Of a stretch of 64,000 nt of DNA, positions 45,443 to 56,429 are shown piece by piece; position 1 is the first letter of the stretch, and the number at the start of each line of letters is the position of its first letter. The DNA comes from Topomyia yanbarensis (Eukaryota > Arthropoda > Insecta > Diptera > Culicidae), in NCBI RefSeq assembly GCF_030247195.1, contig NC_080672.1, positions 63,456,549 to 63,520,548 of the forward strand, given 5' to 3'. Below the pieces are notes generated by a model. The model made no database searches, had not been told where the DNA came from, and saw nothing but the letters and a program-made list of their open reading frames with translations. Made by a program: the position numbers and the translations under genes.

Positions 45443-46989
45443 GTTAGGGATTCCACGAGAAACCGGCCGATCGCAAAATATGACCATCGTCGATTCGAAC
45501 GAAATTTTACATTTGTGTTCGGTTTATGAATCTCCATGATTTTCTCTGGTAATTGCAATATTCTAATACAAGGGCAATTTTTCAAAAGGGCGTAGACTTT
45601 TCAACGCGCAATAATTTCAAAAAAAAATATTGTTCGATTACACTATTTTATACAGTAAAACTATCTGAGAACGAGTTACAGGTAATGAATACTTCTGAAC
45701 GAAAAAAATATGCACTGAAAAAAATGTGTCGTTTTTCACAAAAAGAAAAATTTATGATAAATATTCAAATTGCATAACAAGCCTATTTTTTCTAATTTTT
45801 ATATTTTGTCAACAAAAACTTAAAGAGAAAAGAAACATTTTGAATGTAATTTCATGATGGAGAAATTATCAGCAAAAAAGTTTTTCTAACAATAACTTTA
45901 TACTTTGATTGTTTTTATATAGCTTTCAAACGGTTTACAATATCGCTTTGATGTCAATGGGAAAGTTACAGGAAATGTTATGGGCCTTACGAAAAACTAA
46001 TTGCTGTTGATGGAGAAACGCGAATAACTTCTGAAAAGGTCGTAATAAAACAAAATAATTGCGTTGTTAAAACAAAATTTTGAATATCTCGAGAACTACT
46101 ACATTTCAGAAATTTTTTGTTATAAGATTTTTTTTAAAATGGCGTTTAGTTCAAAAATAAAATTCTACTTTTGACTGCAAATAGTATGAATTATAAAAAT
46201 TTGTCAAAAGTTGTTGTTAGTAAAACTTTTTTTATTTAAAGCTTCTCCATGATCCAAATACACTGAAAAAGCTTCTTTTATGTCTGTAAAACGATAAACA
46301 TTATATTTTTGACAATTTATGATAGGGTAACGCGAATAACTTTTAAAAAGGACATAATTACATGAATTAATTGTTCTTGTTGGAGCGAAATTCTAAATAT
46401 CTCGAAAACTATCGCATTTTGGAAGATACTTGTTAAACGCATTTTGATTTAAAATGATACTTAGAATTATATTCTGTAATAAAATTATAGTTTTGAATGC
46501 CAATTAGTATGAAATTTAAAAACATATATAAAGTTATTGTTAGAAAAACTTTTTTGTTGATAATTTCTCCATCACGAAATCGCATTCAAAATGTTTCTTT
46601 TCTCTTTAGATTTTTGTTGACAAAACTTAAAAATTAGAAAAAATGGGTTTTTTGCAGTTTGAATTTTTATCATGAATTTTTGTTTTTCTGAAAAATGATA
46701 CAATTTTTTTCAGTGTTTATTTTTTTCGTGCAGAAGTATTCATTCCCTGTAACTTGTTCTCAGATAGTTTTACTGTATAGAATAGTGTTATCGAACAAAA
46801 ATTTTTGAAATCATTGCGCGTAGAAACGTCTACGCCCTTTTAAAAAATTGCGCTTAAGTCAAAATAATCTTATTGACTGTGGAAAATGTTTAGTCTTCCA
46901 TGCCGGTTGAACCTGTAAAGTTTTATCGGAATCTAAGAGGGTCGGTCACGATTTTAGAGATTTTCGGACGGATCTTCGTAAAATTCCTC
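45443..46989. mobile_element. Insertion at the right edge of the array, containing a foldback element
   Basis: Non-array sequence begins with TTAGGGATTCCACGAGAAAC and ends before the array remnant at 46990. Within it, 45570-46856 is an imperfect palindrome: GGGCAATTTTTCAAAAGGGC with GTAGAC at the left, and inverted GCGCAATTTTTTAAAAGGGC with GTAGAC at the right. ACAGTAAAACTATCTGAGAA (about 45653) is mirrored at about 46755, and GATGGAGAAATTATCAGC is mirrored near 46560. No transposase frame is present. I see no certain target duplication. Confidence 0.7.
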
Positions 46990-47104
46990 ATGAGTCAAAT
47001 GAATCAAATGAATCAAATGAATTTAATGAATCCAGTGAATATAATGATTCAAATGAATGAAATGGATAAAATGTTTGGAATGAATGAAATTAATAAAATG
47101 AATA
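46990..47104 (+). repeat. Right edge remnant of the 9-bp array
   Basis: About twelve 9-mers in phase, diverging steadily: ATGAGTCAAATGAATCAAAT at the left, then ATGAATTTAATGAATCCAGT, and finally ATGGATAAAATGTTTGGAAT. It is cut at 47105 by a pogo-like MITE. It shows that the ancestral array extended beyond the 45443 insertion. Confidence 0.85.
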
Positions 47105-47906
47105 GAGGGACCTGGGGCTATTCAGATCTACCTAAGCAAATCACCCTTTCAGGTGGATAGATGCCAAAAAATGTACCGAGCAAAGGTCCTAATTGTTAGT
47201 TTGAACCCTCAGCTACATTTTGGTGCCATAAACGTTCAGTTGGACCACTCCATGGCAGCGTTAGGCGACGATTTGCAAAACTCTACGTTTTATCAACTTT
47301 TTACAATGTAGGGATAATTTGGACCTTCCTACGGGGCAATATTGAGCGCCAATTTATTTTATTTTGTTTCAATGGAACCTATGAAATATTTGTTAGAAAC
47401 TCCTTGAAAAACAAAAAAAAATGTGCTACAAAAACTTAATCTGGTTAGTCACAGCTGTCGATTGGCATGTATTTTCTTTGTTGTGACGTGTGCAATCGTG
47501 TGCGTAGTCGCAAGCCGCTGAACGGTGGTGAATGGAATAGAGGGTCCGAATAGCCCCGTGTGCTCATTGCGCACAAAACTGGTGAGCGTCTTTAAAATAT
47601 CAGTGTTTTCACCCAAACAAAAAGCATTCCATAAAATAGGAGTATCAAGCTTTCCAAAACACTTGTCTTTTATTTTTTCACTTATATTTGTTGCCTTTAT
47701 CACGCTTTTACCATTATAATGATTTTTGTTTTGAGGATGGCAAAAAAAACGAAACACGTTGCATTTTCTTTCCAAAAAAAACTTAGAATTAAATTCAGCT
47801 CTCAAAATTAATGTTTTAGAATAACGGTTCCACGAATATGTACGATAGTCTTACGAGTCGAGGGGGTCCGAATTACCCCCACGGTTTTAATAGCCCCGGG
47901 TCCCCC
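47105..47906. mobile_element. pogo-like MITE, TA target (copy with GGGGCTATT ends)
   Basis: Left end GAGGGACCTGGGGCTATTCA and inverted right end GGGGGACCCGGGGCTATTAA, flanked by TA at 47103-47104 and 47907-47908. Internal copies of the motif lie near 47540 (GGGTCCGAATAGCCCCGTG) and 47862 (GGGGGTCCGAATTACCCCCA). The minus strand is open for 118 codons (47449-47805), but I recognise no domain and the frame crosses the internal repeat motif, so a protein is doubtful. The ends are related to those of 1570-2446. Confidence 0.8.
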
Positions 47907-47994
47907 TAAATAACTAAATAAATAAATGAACAAATAAATAAATAAATAAAAACATAAATGGATAAATAAATAAACAAATAAATAAATAAATGAA

Positions 47995-48049
<55 letters not shown>

Positions 48050-48147
48050 ATTAATTAATTAATTAATTAATTAATTAATTAATAAATCAATAAATAAATA
48101 AATCAATAAGTAAATTAATAAAAAATTGAAAAATAAATAAATAACGA
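47907..48147. repeat. (AAAT)n and (TTAA)n microsatellite
   Basis: AAATAAAT repeats with interspersed ATGAACAAA variants, an uninterrupted AAAT run near 47990-48050, then AATTAATTAATTAATT and a decayed tail. It directly abuts the MITE, at the right flank of the 9-bp array. Confidence 0.95.
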
Positions 48148-48744
48148 AACACCCGGGCTGCATCATTGATGATAAGACCTACATCAGAGCAGATTGCCGA
48201 CACAGGAATGTTTTACGGGTAGGGCCAAGTTTGCTAAAATTACTATCATAGTCTAAGGTCGTGAATCATTTGGTGAAATTTTTTAACTTTTTGTTAAAAT
48301 CTGACACTTCGAAAGTTATTTGCAAAATAACCCAACTCTGGAGCATGGTTAAAATTGATAAGAGCGATGTTTAAATTTGAAAGCTCGTTAGTTAAAATTG
48401 TGCCCATGATGCAGAATAGCAAGGTAGAAATATATTCTGTGCTTAATTCAGGTTGTCAATATTTTTCAATAGAAAACGATGGGATAAAGATGGAAACGAA
48501 AACGTGTTGTGTCAAGATCTGCCTGAGTTATTCCATTATGTGGATGTTTATGTTTGGAGGTTTTGTCTGTCGTACATAATGTAATGAGAAAAAAAACTAA
48601 TTTTAAAATATCGACAAATGTTCACTGTCAGCTCCCAGGACCTGCCTCAAAGAAAAGAAGAACGTGCCCAGATAAGAATGCGAAGAGTGGCAAATTTGAC
48701 AGACACAAAACAGATTCAAGATAATCTGCATAAGGTGTATGCAT
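48148..48744. other. Unassigned sequence
   Basis: No supported gene. A block near 48285-48325 (GTTAAAATCTGACACTTCGA then AAGTTATTTG) recurs inverted near 54105-54145 in similar form, hinting at a dispersed repeat end. Confidence 0.35.
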
Positions 48745-48890
48745 GTGTGTAGACATGTGCGCCGATGTATTTTTGATCGGCGGCAGCGTAAGCGACATTT
48801 TTGGCCGGCGGCGGTGGCGTCACGCCGTTGGACCCAATAGGCGGCGGCGCGCCGGCGTATGTCGGCGTGCGAATACTGACGCCTATGTAA
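48745..48890. other. GC-rich island of GGCGGCGG type
   Basis: GC-rich sequence with GGCGGCGGTGGCGTCACG and GGCGGCGGCGCGCCGGCG in an otherwise A/T-rich setting. It starts next to GTGTGTAGACATGTGCGCC, which is mirrored at 53707-53730 next to the other GC-rich island (53640-53725). The two islands may be inverted copies of one dispersed repeat. No reading frame of note. Confidence 0.5.
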
Positions 48891-50869
48891 CTAAAAAAAT
48901 CTTGGCAATATAATTCCTCTCCCAAAATTTTCGGTTTCTTTTGTCACGGACTTCGCTTCGCAGCATACAACCACATACAAACTGATCTGAGAGCTTGAAG
49001 AGAATTCTGAAAAAAAGTCATCGCCCACGGTATACTAGCGACATCTGTTGAATACATTGCACAAAAGGTGATTCTTGCAACCATGTCAAATGATTTGCTT
49101 TCAACTTCTATAAATGGAAGGCGGGATTATTTTTACAGTTGTCAAATTTAAAGAGCGAAATAGAAAAATCGTCGATGTCGCATACTACGACTTCCCATGG
49201 AATAATGGTTGCAATGGGCAAATTCACAGAATGCAGAGTAACGACTGCATATTTACGTACCATCATAATCATTTATTGTTCTATATTTAAGAAATTAAGC
49301 AATGGTAAAATAGTTTTCGTTTTGTTTGAGGAAATCAGTTCCTGTTATCGTTTCATTGTTTTTTGTTTCTATTTAGTATTCTGTACCGTCGCTCTTTTAG
49401 AATCCCGCAGACATCAGGTACCATAACACAAGGCGTTAATAATTGCATTACTACGCAGAAATGTCACTTTTGATGGTCGTGTAAGGACACTTATCACATT
49501 ACTTCATTTTCCAGGCTGGCTACTTTTACTTCTTGTAAGTATAAGGCATACGATTCCGTGGCACCATATTTCCTTTCAACGGAAGATTTGTTTCTATCTT
49601 GAGTGCAAAGTATGCTCGATCTGCTGGTATCATACAGATCTGCATCCTGACGAAACTCAAATATACAGTTGATATCATTCATAATAATTCCACGACTTGA
49701 TATTTTACCTCCTGTTGGGTTGAAACGGTTCAATAAACATGTCTGATTGACAATGGTCTGAGTGAATCTTTAGCTTTCGCAGCTCCTGCCCCGCCAATTC
49801 CTCTATCAGTTCCGGTTAGATTCGATACACCGCATCAATTAAATTAGTAACATACTATTATGTTCTTACTCACCGATCGGCATCGTGTGGTAACCTATGA
49901 AATGATTTTGAACAACTCTGCCTTGGGCACTTCGACAAGAACGCTTTTCGCATTTCCGGTCCATTTTGTTTGTTTTGGTTTGCATGAAACTGAGTCATCT
50001 TTAACCCCAACTGCTGTCAAAATGTATAAGCGGACAGCGGTTGGTGTTAGAACCTGACTCATTTCCGGGGTCAAGCAAAAACGCTATAAGTAACGCATTT
50101 AGCTCGGTGTCAAAATTACAGACACTTTATACACAGACTGGCGAAGTGTCAAAAATTATCATGAAAATTTATCTCGTATTACGTTTACTTGTCTGTGATA
50201 CCGGGCTGGTGCAACTGACACTGAAAATCTTTCCTAAGTTGACTCAACCACACTACGATTAATTTATGAGACCAGAAATCTTACCCTCTGCATCGCCACT
50301 TCAGTGCACCAGCGTCGCGAAAAGTCAAGATCATTCTGCCCAACAATTTTTTGAGAAACAAAATTGAGGTTACGATTTAATCAATGAACGTCGTATTGAA
50401 AACAATTTTTGTGTCTTCACAAAACTAGTTCACACGAAAAAAGAAACCAAAATCTTTAAATTTAAAAAAGACCACAAATTCTCTTCGTGGTATCGTGATA
50501 TTTTAGTGTTAAGCTTACCATCGGATTTTTTATACAGAGTCACTTGTCTAAGAGTTTTCTTAATTATTTCACGGATATGAATTGTGGCCATTATATAGCC
50601 ACAATTTTATATTTTTGGTACTCGGTGCAGTTTCAATTTATTACGAACATTACACTGAACCTTCACAAAAAAAAAACAAGGTGGTAGGTCATAGTAGCTT
50701 CCTTGTATCTAATGCTCGCGCCTATTAGACTGGTTGCTAGCAGTTGTACACCATAGATCACGTAGAAATTTCATGACCAGAGAGCAGGGTGGCATTCGGA
50801 AGCGCACAAGAAACAGTTCTCGAATCCATGAATAGTCTGAGCTCCTTGAAATTGCGTATACGTAAATAT
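48891..50869. other. Unassigned sequence
   Basis: Short frames under 100 codons occur on both strands without recognisable domains. Near 49985-50060, TTAACCCCAACTGCTGTC and inverted GACAGCGGTTGGTGTTAG form a short hairpin. No gene is supported. Confidence 0.3.
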
Positions 50870-51070
50870 ATTAAGATCATGCAGAAAATTAATTACTTCG
50901 TGAACTATATCATGAACTGTTTCACGAGCTCAAATGGTGAATCGTGACTAGCATACTAGGAATCAAGCACAAAATCGCAATTTTCATTAACTATATCTTG
51001 AATTTTAACTTATATGCTCGGAACCATATCCAGTTCACGAAGCAAGAATGGATCCATCAATAATATTTCG
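50870..51070. repeat. TTCAC/GTGAA-rich degenerate repeat
   Basis: Motifs such as TTCGTGAACTATATCATGAA and CTGTTTCACGAGCTC resemble the repeat at 14100-14765. Boundaries are uncertain. Confidence 0.45.
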
Positions 51071-51239
51071 AGCGTCGTGTTATGGTTTTAGAGAACATAT
51101 CAAGACTATTTTAATTTTGTAATCCAACACTGATAATATAAATTCGTAAATATAATGAAATCGATCATACAATACACGAATTCATTCGTCGTTTTCTTCA
51201 ACGATGTATTTTCGTGCATTCTAAATAGTAGGTTTCGTT

Positions 51240-52960
51240 CATTTCATGAACAAGAATGGCCGCTTGGTGAACGAAATCTTTCGTAAATTTTACACGTTGA
51301 ATGTATACTGCACGAATGTTATCGTTGATAACGACATTATTTTTCGTGAATGAAACGAAATGTTTTGTTTATTTTAATAAACGTGTGTGTATATTACGAA
51401 AGATTTCGTTGGTCGCACGAATTAATTTCGTTTATCTTAGAAAAGTGTTCGTATTTATTACCCTCTTATTGTTTTCAGTCGATCTTTTGGGATCGATGTT
51501 TGACAACATAGATTTTGTTATTTAAAAAAATCGATGTGGCCAAAACGATTTTATTGTGGTACGAAGAAATGGCCGCTTGATGAACGAAAGTTTTCGTAAA
51601 TTTTACATATTTAGTGTACATTACATGGATGTTATTGTTGAAAACGGCATTATTTTCGGGAATGAAACGAAATGTTTCGTTTATTTTAATAAACAGTTGT
51701 GTAAATTACAAACGATTTCGTTGGTCGCACGAATTCATTTTGTACATCTTAGAAAAGTTTTCGTATTATTAGCCTCTTATTGTTTTCAGTCAATCATTTG
51801 GGATCGATGTTTGACAACATCGATTTTTTTTATTTAAAAAAGATCGATGCGGCCAAATCGATTTTACTGTGGTACGAAGAAATGGCCGCTTGATGAACGA
51901 AAATTTTCGTGAATTTTACTTATTTAGGTTACATTGCACGAATTTAATCGTTGATAACGACATTATTTTTCGTGAACGAAACGAAATGCTTCGTGTATTT
52001 TAACAAACGTTTATGCATATTACAAATGATTTCGTTTGTCGCATTCGATGTTTTAGGATCAATGTTTGACAGCAACGATTTTTTATTAATTAAAAAGATC
52101 GATCTGGCAAATTCGATTCTAGATCAACCTGCTCATCATTATTGAGTACTAGAAAGATTATGGTGTGAAGAAATGGACGCTTGATGAACAAAAGTTTTAG
52201 TAACTTTTACTTATCAAGTGTACATGGCATGGATGTTATCGTTGATAACGACATTATTTTTCGTGAATGAAATGAAATCATTCGTTTATTCATACTATGT
52301 TGCGTTTCGGCTTCGCCTCATCAGAAACCGACACTAACACATTGTCGGAATAGATTAGCGCCGGCTTGACGCAAATCCCTTAAAACTAAAACATACTATG
52401 TGTTTCAATCAAACGACTGATCAAACGTGATGTCCCGTTCGAGCAGAAGTTCTGTTTATGCCGATGAGACACAAGTGAAGCCGAAACTTGTCTTGGCTTA
52501 GCAGGCCTATGCGAAAGCACTATTGCTATATTTCGTTTATTTCAATAAATGTTTGTGTATATTACGAACGACTTCGTTGGTCGCACGAATTCATTTCGTT
52601 CATCTTAGAAAAGTTTTCGTATTTATTATCTTCTTATTTTTTCATTCGATCCTTTGGGATCGATGTTTGACAACACCGATTATTTAGTTAAAAAAACAGA
52701 TCTGGCAAAATCGATTTTATTGTGATATGAAGAAATGGTCGCTTGATGAACGAAAGTTTTCGTGAATTTTACTTATTTAGTGTACATTGCACGAATGCTG
52801 TCGTTGAAAACGACATTAATTTTCGTGAATGAAACGCAATGTTTTGTTTATTTTATTAAACGTCTATGTATATTACGAACAATCTCGTTGGTCGTACGAA
52901 TTCATTTCGTTCATCTAAGAGAAGTTTTCGTATTTAATAGAATATTCTTTTACATTGCTC
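51240..52960 (+). repeat. Tandem array of about 315-bp units (five copies)
   Basis: The block AAATGGCCGCTTGATGAACG recurs at about 51254, 51571, 51884, 52168 and 52734. Spacing is about 315, 313, 284 and 566. Each unit continues with TTTTCGTGAATTTTAC, CGTTGATAACGACATTATTT, a CGAAATG.TTCGTTTATTTTA block, a CGTTGGTCGCACGAATTCAT block and a CGATCTTTTGGGATCGATG palindrome. The fourth interval is long because of an insert at about 52290-52520. Weakly conserved open frames in each unit (VNETKCFVYFNKR) follow from the repeat and are not evidence of a protein. Confidence 0.85.
52290..52525. other. Insert within the fourth 315-bp unit
   Basis: About 230 bases unlike the unit, starting near CATACTATGTTGCGTTTCGG and containing a GTTTCGGCTTCGCCTCATCA block and its partial mirror CGATGAGACACAAGTGAAGC, so it has inverted ends of a sort. 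ACATACTATG at about 52391 repeats the left boundary word. It may be a small MITE. Confidence 0.5.
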
Positions 52961-53159
52961 CGGCAGAGAAAAACTCAAAATTATTCATGCAAAACCATCG
53001 AGCAATGGCTCAACTGAATCCGTACTGCTCCGGATTCTGGATCAACTAGAAGTGGAAGAGGTTTAGAAAATCTTCCTGAAACCGGCGGACACGAATACGG
53101 CTACTAAATAGCCATATCGAGACCGACGTGAACATCAACAATTATCTGACGTATAGCAA

Positions 53160-53465
53160 CAATGACTCCATATTCTACCTCTATTGAAGCTGTGTTGACG
53201 TTGACGGTTCGACGAATGATGCTCGTAAATATTATAAAGATATTCGTATATAGCAGCGAACAATTCGTTTGCCGAACGAAGCTGTTTCGTAATAAGCCAA
53301 CGAAAGTCGTTTCGTGGTTTTCACGAAAAATTCGTAATAAAAAATTAATATGTTTCGATAGAACTACGAACGATTCATTATATGTACGAAATATTCGTAT
53401 ATTTTATGAAAATTATCTGTACGAAACTAATGCATAGCGCTTTACGAATATATTCTATCAGTGAA
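53160..53465. repeat. ACGAA/TTCGT-rich relic of the tandem family
   Basis: Many ACGAA and ATTCGTA words (for example TTCGTTTGCCGAACGAAGCT) in the style of the 315-bp units but without readable unit order. Confidence 0.45.
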
Positions 53466-53556
53466 ATGACAACCACTAATACCAAATAATGATCAAGATG
53501 TGTTTAAATATGAATCAGTTAACGTCGTATATTCGGTAAATAGATAATGTTCAAGT

Positions 53557-53637
53557 GCGCGCCGCGAACTCGAAAATTGTTGACTCATAATTTTATCCAC
53601 AAATTATGAGTCAACAATTTTCGAGTTCGCGGCGCGC
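53557..53637. repeat. Perfect 37-bp hairpin with 7-base loop
   Basis: 53557-53593 and 53601-53637 are exact reverse complements; the arm starts GCGCGCCGCGAACTCGAAAA and ends CTCATAATTT. The loop is TATCCAC. The arms have no mismatch, unlike every other inverted repeat in the window. Confidence 0.97.
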
Positions 53638-53725
53638 TGCCGGTCTACCGTTCGGAGTCGGCGTACGTTAAAAATTACCGGCGGCGGCGGCGACGTGGCG
53701 CGGTGGCGCGCAGGTCTACATGTGT
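53638..53725. other. GC-rich island of GGCGGCGG type, second copy
   Basis: Contains ACCGGCGGCGGCGGCGACGT and GGCGCGGTGGCGCGC, then AGGTCTACATGTGTGTACA, which mirrors the border of the island at 48745. No coding call. Confidence 0.5.
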
Positions 53726-54530
53726 GTACAATAATGTTATTGGGGCAAATGCCTTCAGAACCTCAAAAAGGCTGAAAGCATTAGTTTCTATATTCAATAC
53801 ATTATGTTTTAATTAATTTCGTTTTCAATAATCTCATTTTTTAGGAAGTGGAGCAATATTTACGCAATGTCGATCTTGCCAATCGTAAAACCAAAACTCG
53901 CGCATGCCTATACCGTATCTGGTATCATATTAAGTTTTCACGTCATTTGCAGTTTGACAAGACCATAATTTGATGTTGGAACTGTCTATGCCCGGGAATG
54001 ATCATAGCAATGCCAAACCCTCGGTCAATTCTAAATAACTATCTAAATTCTAAATAACTATCTAAATATTGAAATGGGTCACTCTCTCGGCTAAAGTTTA
54101 CCATTCACAAGAAAATAACTTTCGAACTGTCAAATTTTAACTAAAAGTAAATAAATCGCCAAATGTTTCCCAGCCGCTCTTAGATGTTTTTGGACAACAA
54201 ACAATTTTGATCGACCATGTATTTGAGCAGGGTTTTAAATTTCGCTATTTGAACGTGTTATCAAAAACTGGACCACTTCAAGCGCTGCTATGGTTAATTC
54301 AAATTATTTTCAAACAATAAAGAGTGTTCTTTCGAGTGATTAATAAAGATTTTTTAAAATATTTTTACCGGTTTAAAAAAAGCATCATGGATTATTATTC
54401 TGTAGGTTACACGTTGAATGTGCATTCATCATGTTTCATCCAGTTGTAAAACAGAAACATCTACGAACAGGTGTCCACTTTAGGAAATGAACAGTCCGTA
54501 GACTATAGTCATAGGCAACTCTTTGACACA
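53726..54530. other. Unassigned sequence
   Basis: No gene found. CTAAATAACTATCTAAATT is duplicated in tandem at about 54032-54066. Confidence 0.35.
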
Positions 54531-56094
54531 AAATAGCATCCGATACCACGGACACTTTCTTCTCTCCACCTATTATATTAATTATGCACAAACCCCACCT
54601 TCAGTTATGCACTGTTATAGAGGGTAAACTATAGTGAACATGAATCATCTAAAACAACCTAATATATCAACTTTAGTGTTTTTGTTGTTATGCTAAAATG
54701 TGAATGGATTTTTTTTTTCTAGCTCACAACGACTAGACAAAGAGACAATAAAATCTTCCTACACAAAGTCTCCTGTCGTTAGACTCCATTCGCCCAGACT
54801 TAGTTAGATCAATTACTCCTGTTACAAGTTGATTTATACCTTCGCACACACCGTGTTGGTAACTTTCGAACCACTCACCAAAGGCTGATAGTTCATTCAT
54901 TAAAACAATTTTGCCGATAGCACAACCGAGGAACACAATTCGCGAAACTGTCAACCCGGTGTAACCTATACCATGCCACCAACAAAGCCGAAACATGAAT
55001 CATTGTATCAACCGATCGAACCGAAATGAAGTGTGCTGCTCGAACTTCTGCCGCTCCTGTGGAGCGCGTCTTGGGGCACCCACCAGCAATAAGCCATCAA
55101 TTATGGACTGCCCTCCACATGTCGTCGCCAGCAATCGTCGCGGGAGCACGAAACCCGCTTTCAAATCTCTTACCTACCTACTCTAAAAGCCATGCTGCAC
55201 CTCATTCTGCCCATCTAGTATAGAGCCTCAGAGTAGACTGCTCAGCGTGACTGTTGTCGCATTCCAACATTGCACAGGAAACCCTGAACCGATCGAAGGC
55301 TTCCCCGGCCGCGGCAAGTTCTAACCTCGGCGAAAACCAGGAAATTGTAACTAACGCGAAAACAACTTCATGGATTACTAATCTAAATCATAAATCTCTC
55401 CGCTCCCTTCCTGTCAGGACGAAGTTGGCCGCACACCCGCCGTTGACAGCTCGAATTAGCACAACTGGCAAAGCAAGTAGCACGCAGGTTCAAATTTCAT
55501 CTGGATTGATAGAAATGCATAAAGCTTCGACTACGACGTCGAAGCTGCGGGTTTTAATTGGATCTCGGGCTCAATTACGCCATCGGACATTTGAACGAGG
55601 CAATCGGGTGCATTACTGGTCACACTCGGTGAAGGTGAATTCGTGACGAGCCGAGCCTTCCTCAATCGTTGGGGGCGAATCGATGACGTTAGGATTATTG
55701 GTGTGTCCGTTGCGTGTGTGGTGTATAAGCTAGTGGCTCAGCTCAAGCAAATTGGTTCATTGGCAGGATGAAGGCGTTTTGCAAACGAACTGGGTGTCAC
55801 GAAAAGCTGACATTTATGCGTGTGGTTGCAATGTTTAACGTTTCAATTTTTGCTGGGCGATATTGAGATGTACCTTTTCTATGGTCCAATATAACATGGT
55901 TTTGGGGGTTTTCAGATCTTAAAATGAAGATTGTTTGGATGTTTTACATTCTACACTATCGGAACTACTGAGATGACTACGCTTCCTACAACTATTTTCG
56001 TTTCTGCCAGTGGCTTGGCCAGCGTGAGGTATAGATGACACCGCAGACACCAGAGGAAATGTATTGGAAACGCGAGAGACAATCGAATAAAGCA
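54531..56094. other. Unassigned, low-repeat sequence
   Basis: More balanced composition and little obvious repetition, similar in character to 10020-11700 and 24330-26100. Frames of 60-130 codons exist (for example 55254-55646 plus, 54733-54996 minus) with no recognised domain. It may be host single-copy DNA. Confidence 0.3.
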
Positions 56095-56192
56095 TGGTTT
56101 TTTATGTTTCTTATAAAATAAATATATAGTATTCGCTCAAACTTTCAAGATTTTTTTCCGAGGCCCGATGGTTTGGGACAATGTCTTTTTTT
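56095..56192 (-). repeat. Part-B repeat end, internally shortened
   Basis: On the minus strand it reads GACATTGTCCCAAACCATCG, then GGGCCTCGGAAAAAAATCTT and GAAAGTTTGAGCGAA, matching 31700-31815 but lacking the stretch between the Cs of TCCCAAA and CGGGCCTCG. It is adjacent to the R1-clade LINE. Confidence 0.65.
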
Positions 56193-56429
56193 TTCTATAT
56201 GGAGCAATAAAAAGCTTTCAAGAAAGCCCTGAGATTGCAGGAAAAAATGTGCAAAAACCCTAACGTCTCAGGGAACGGGTTTGGGCTGCAATCACCCAAC
56301 CCGCTAAAAACCACTGCGCTTGTCCACAACCTGATTCATCCCCGGCACTACCTTACGGCATTACTTCGGGAAGGGGTTTTTATCTGCATAGCACCCACTC
56401 TAATTCAACTACTTAGTAGTTAGCTCCTT

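Noticed and set aside
37062..45539. A giant protein of Met-Asn-Gln/Glu repeats on the plus strand (2825 codons)
   Set aside because: The same DNA is open on the minus strand in more than one frame. The openness follows from a 9-bp unit without in-frame stops, there is no unique N- or C-terminal domain, and flanking LINE and foldback sequences provide the ends.
42130..45585. Minus-strand Ser-Phe-Asp/His repeat protein
   Set aside because: It is a third frame of the same array, starting in non-repeat transposon sequence.
51301..52145. Repeated small proteins (VNETKCFVYF-type) in the 315-bp units
   Set aside because: The frames repeat because the DNA unit repeats. Units differ by frame-changing indels and there is no conserved start-to-stop unit.
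53557..53637. Bacterial-type rho-independent terminator
   Set aside because: The hairpin is in eukaryotic repeat DNA, is far longer than a terminator stem and lacks a T tract.
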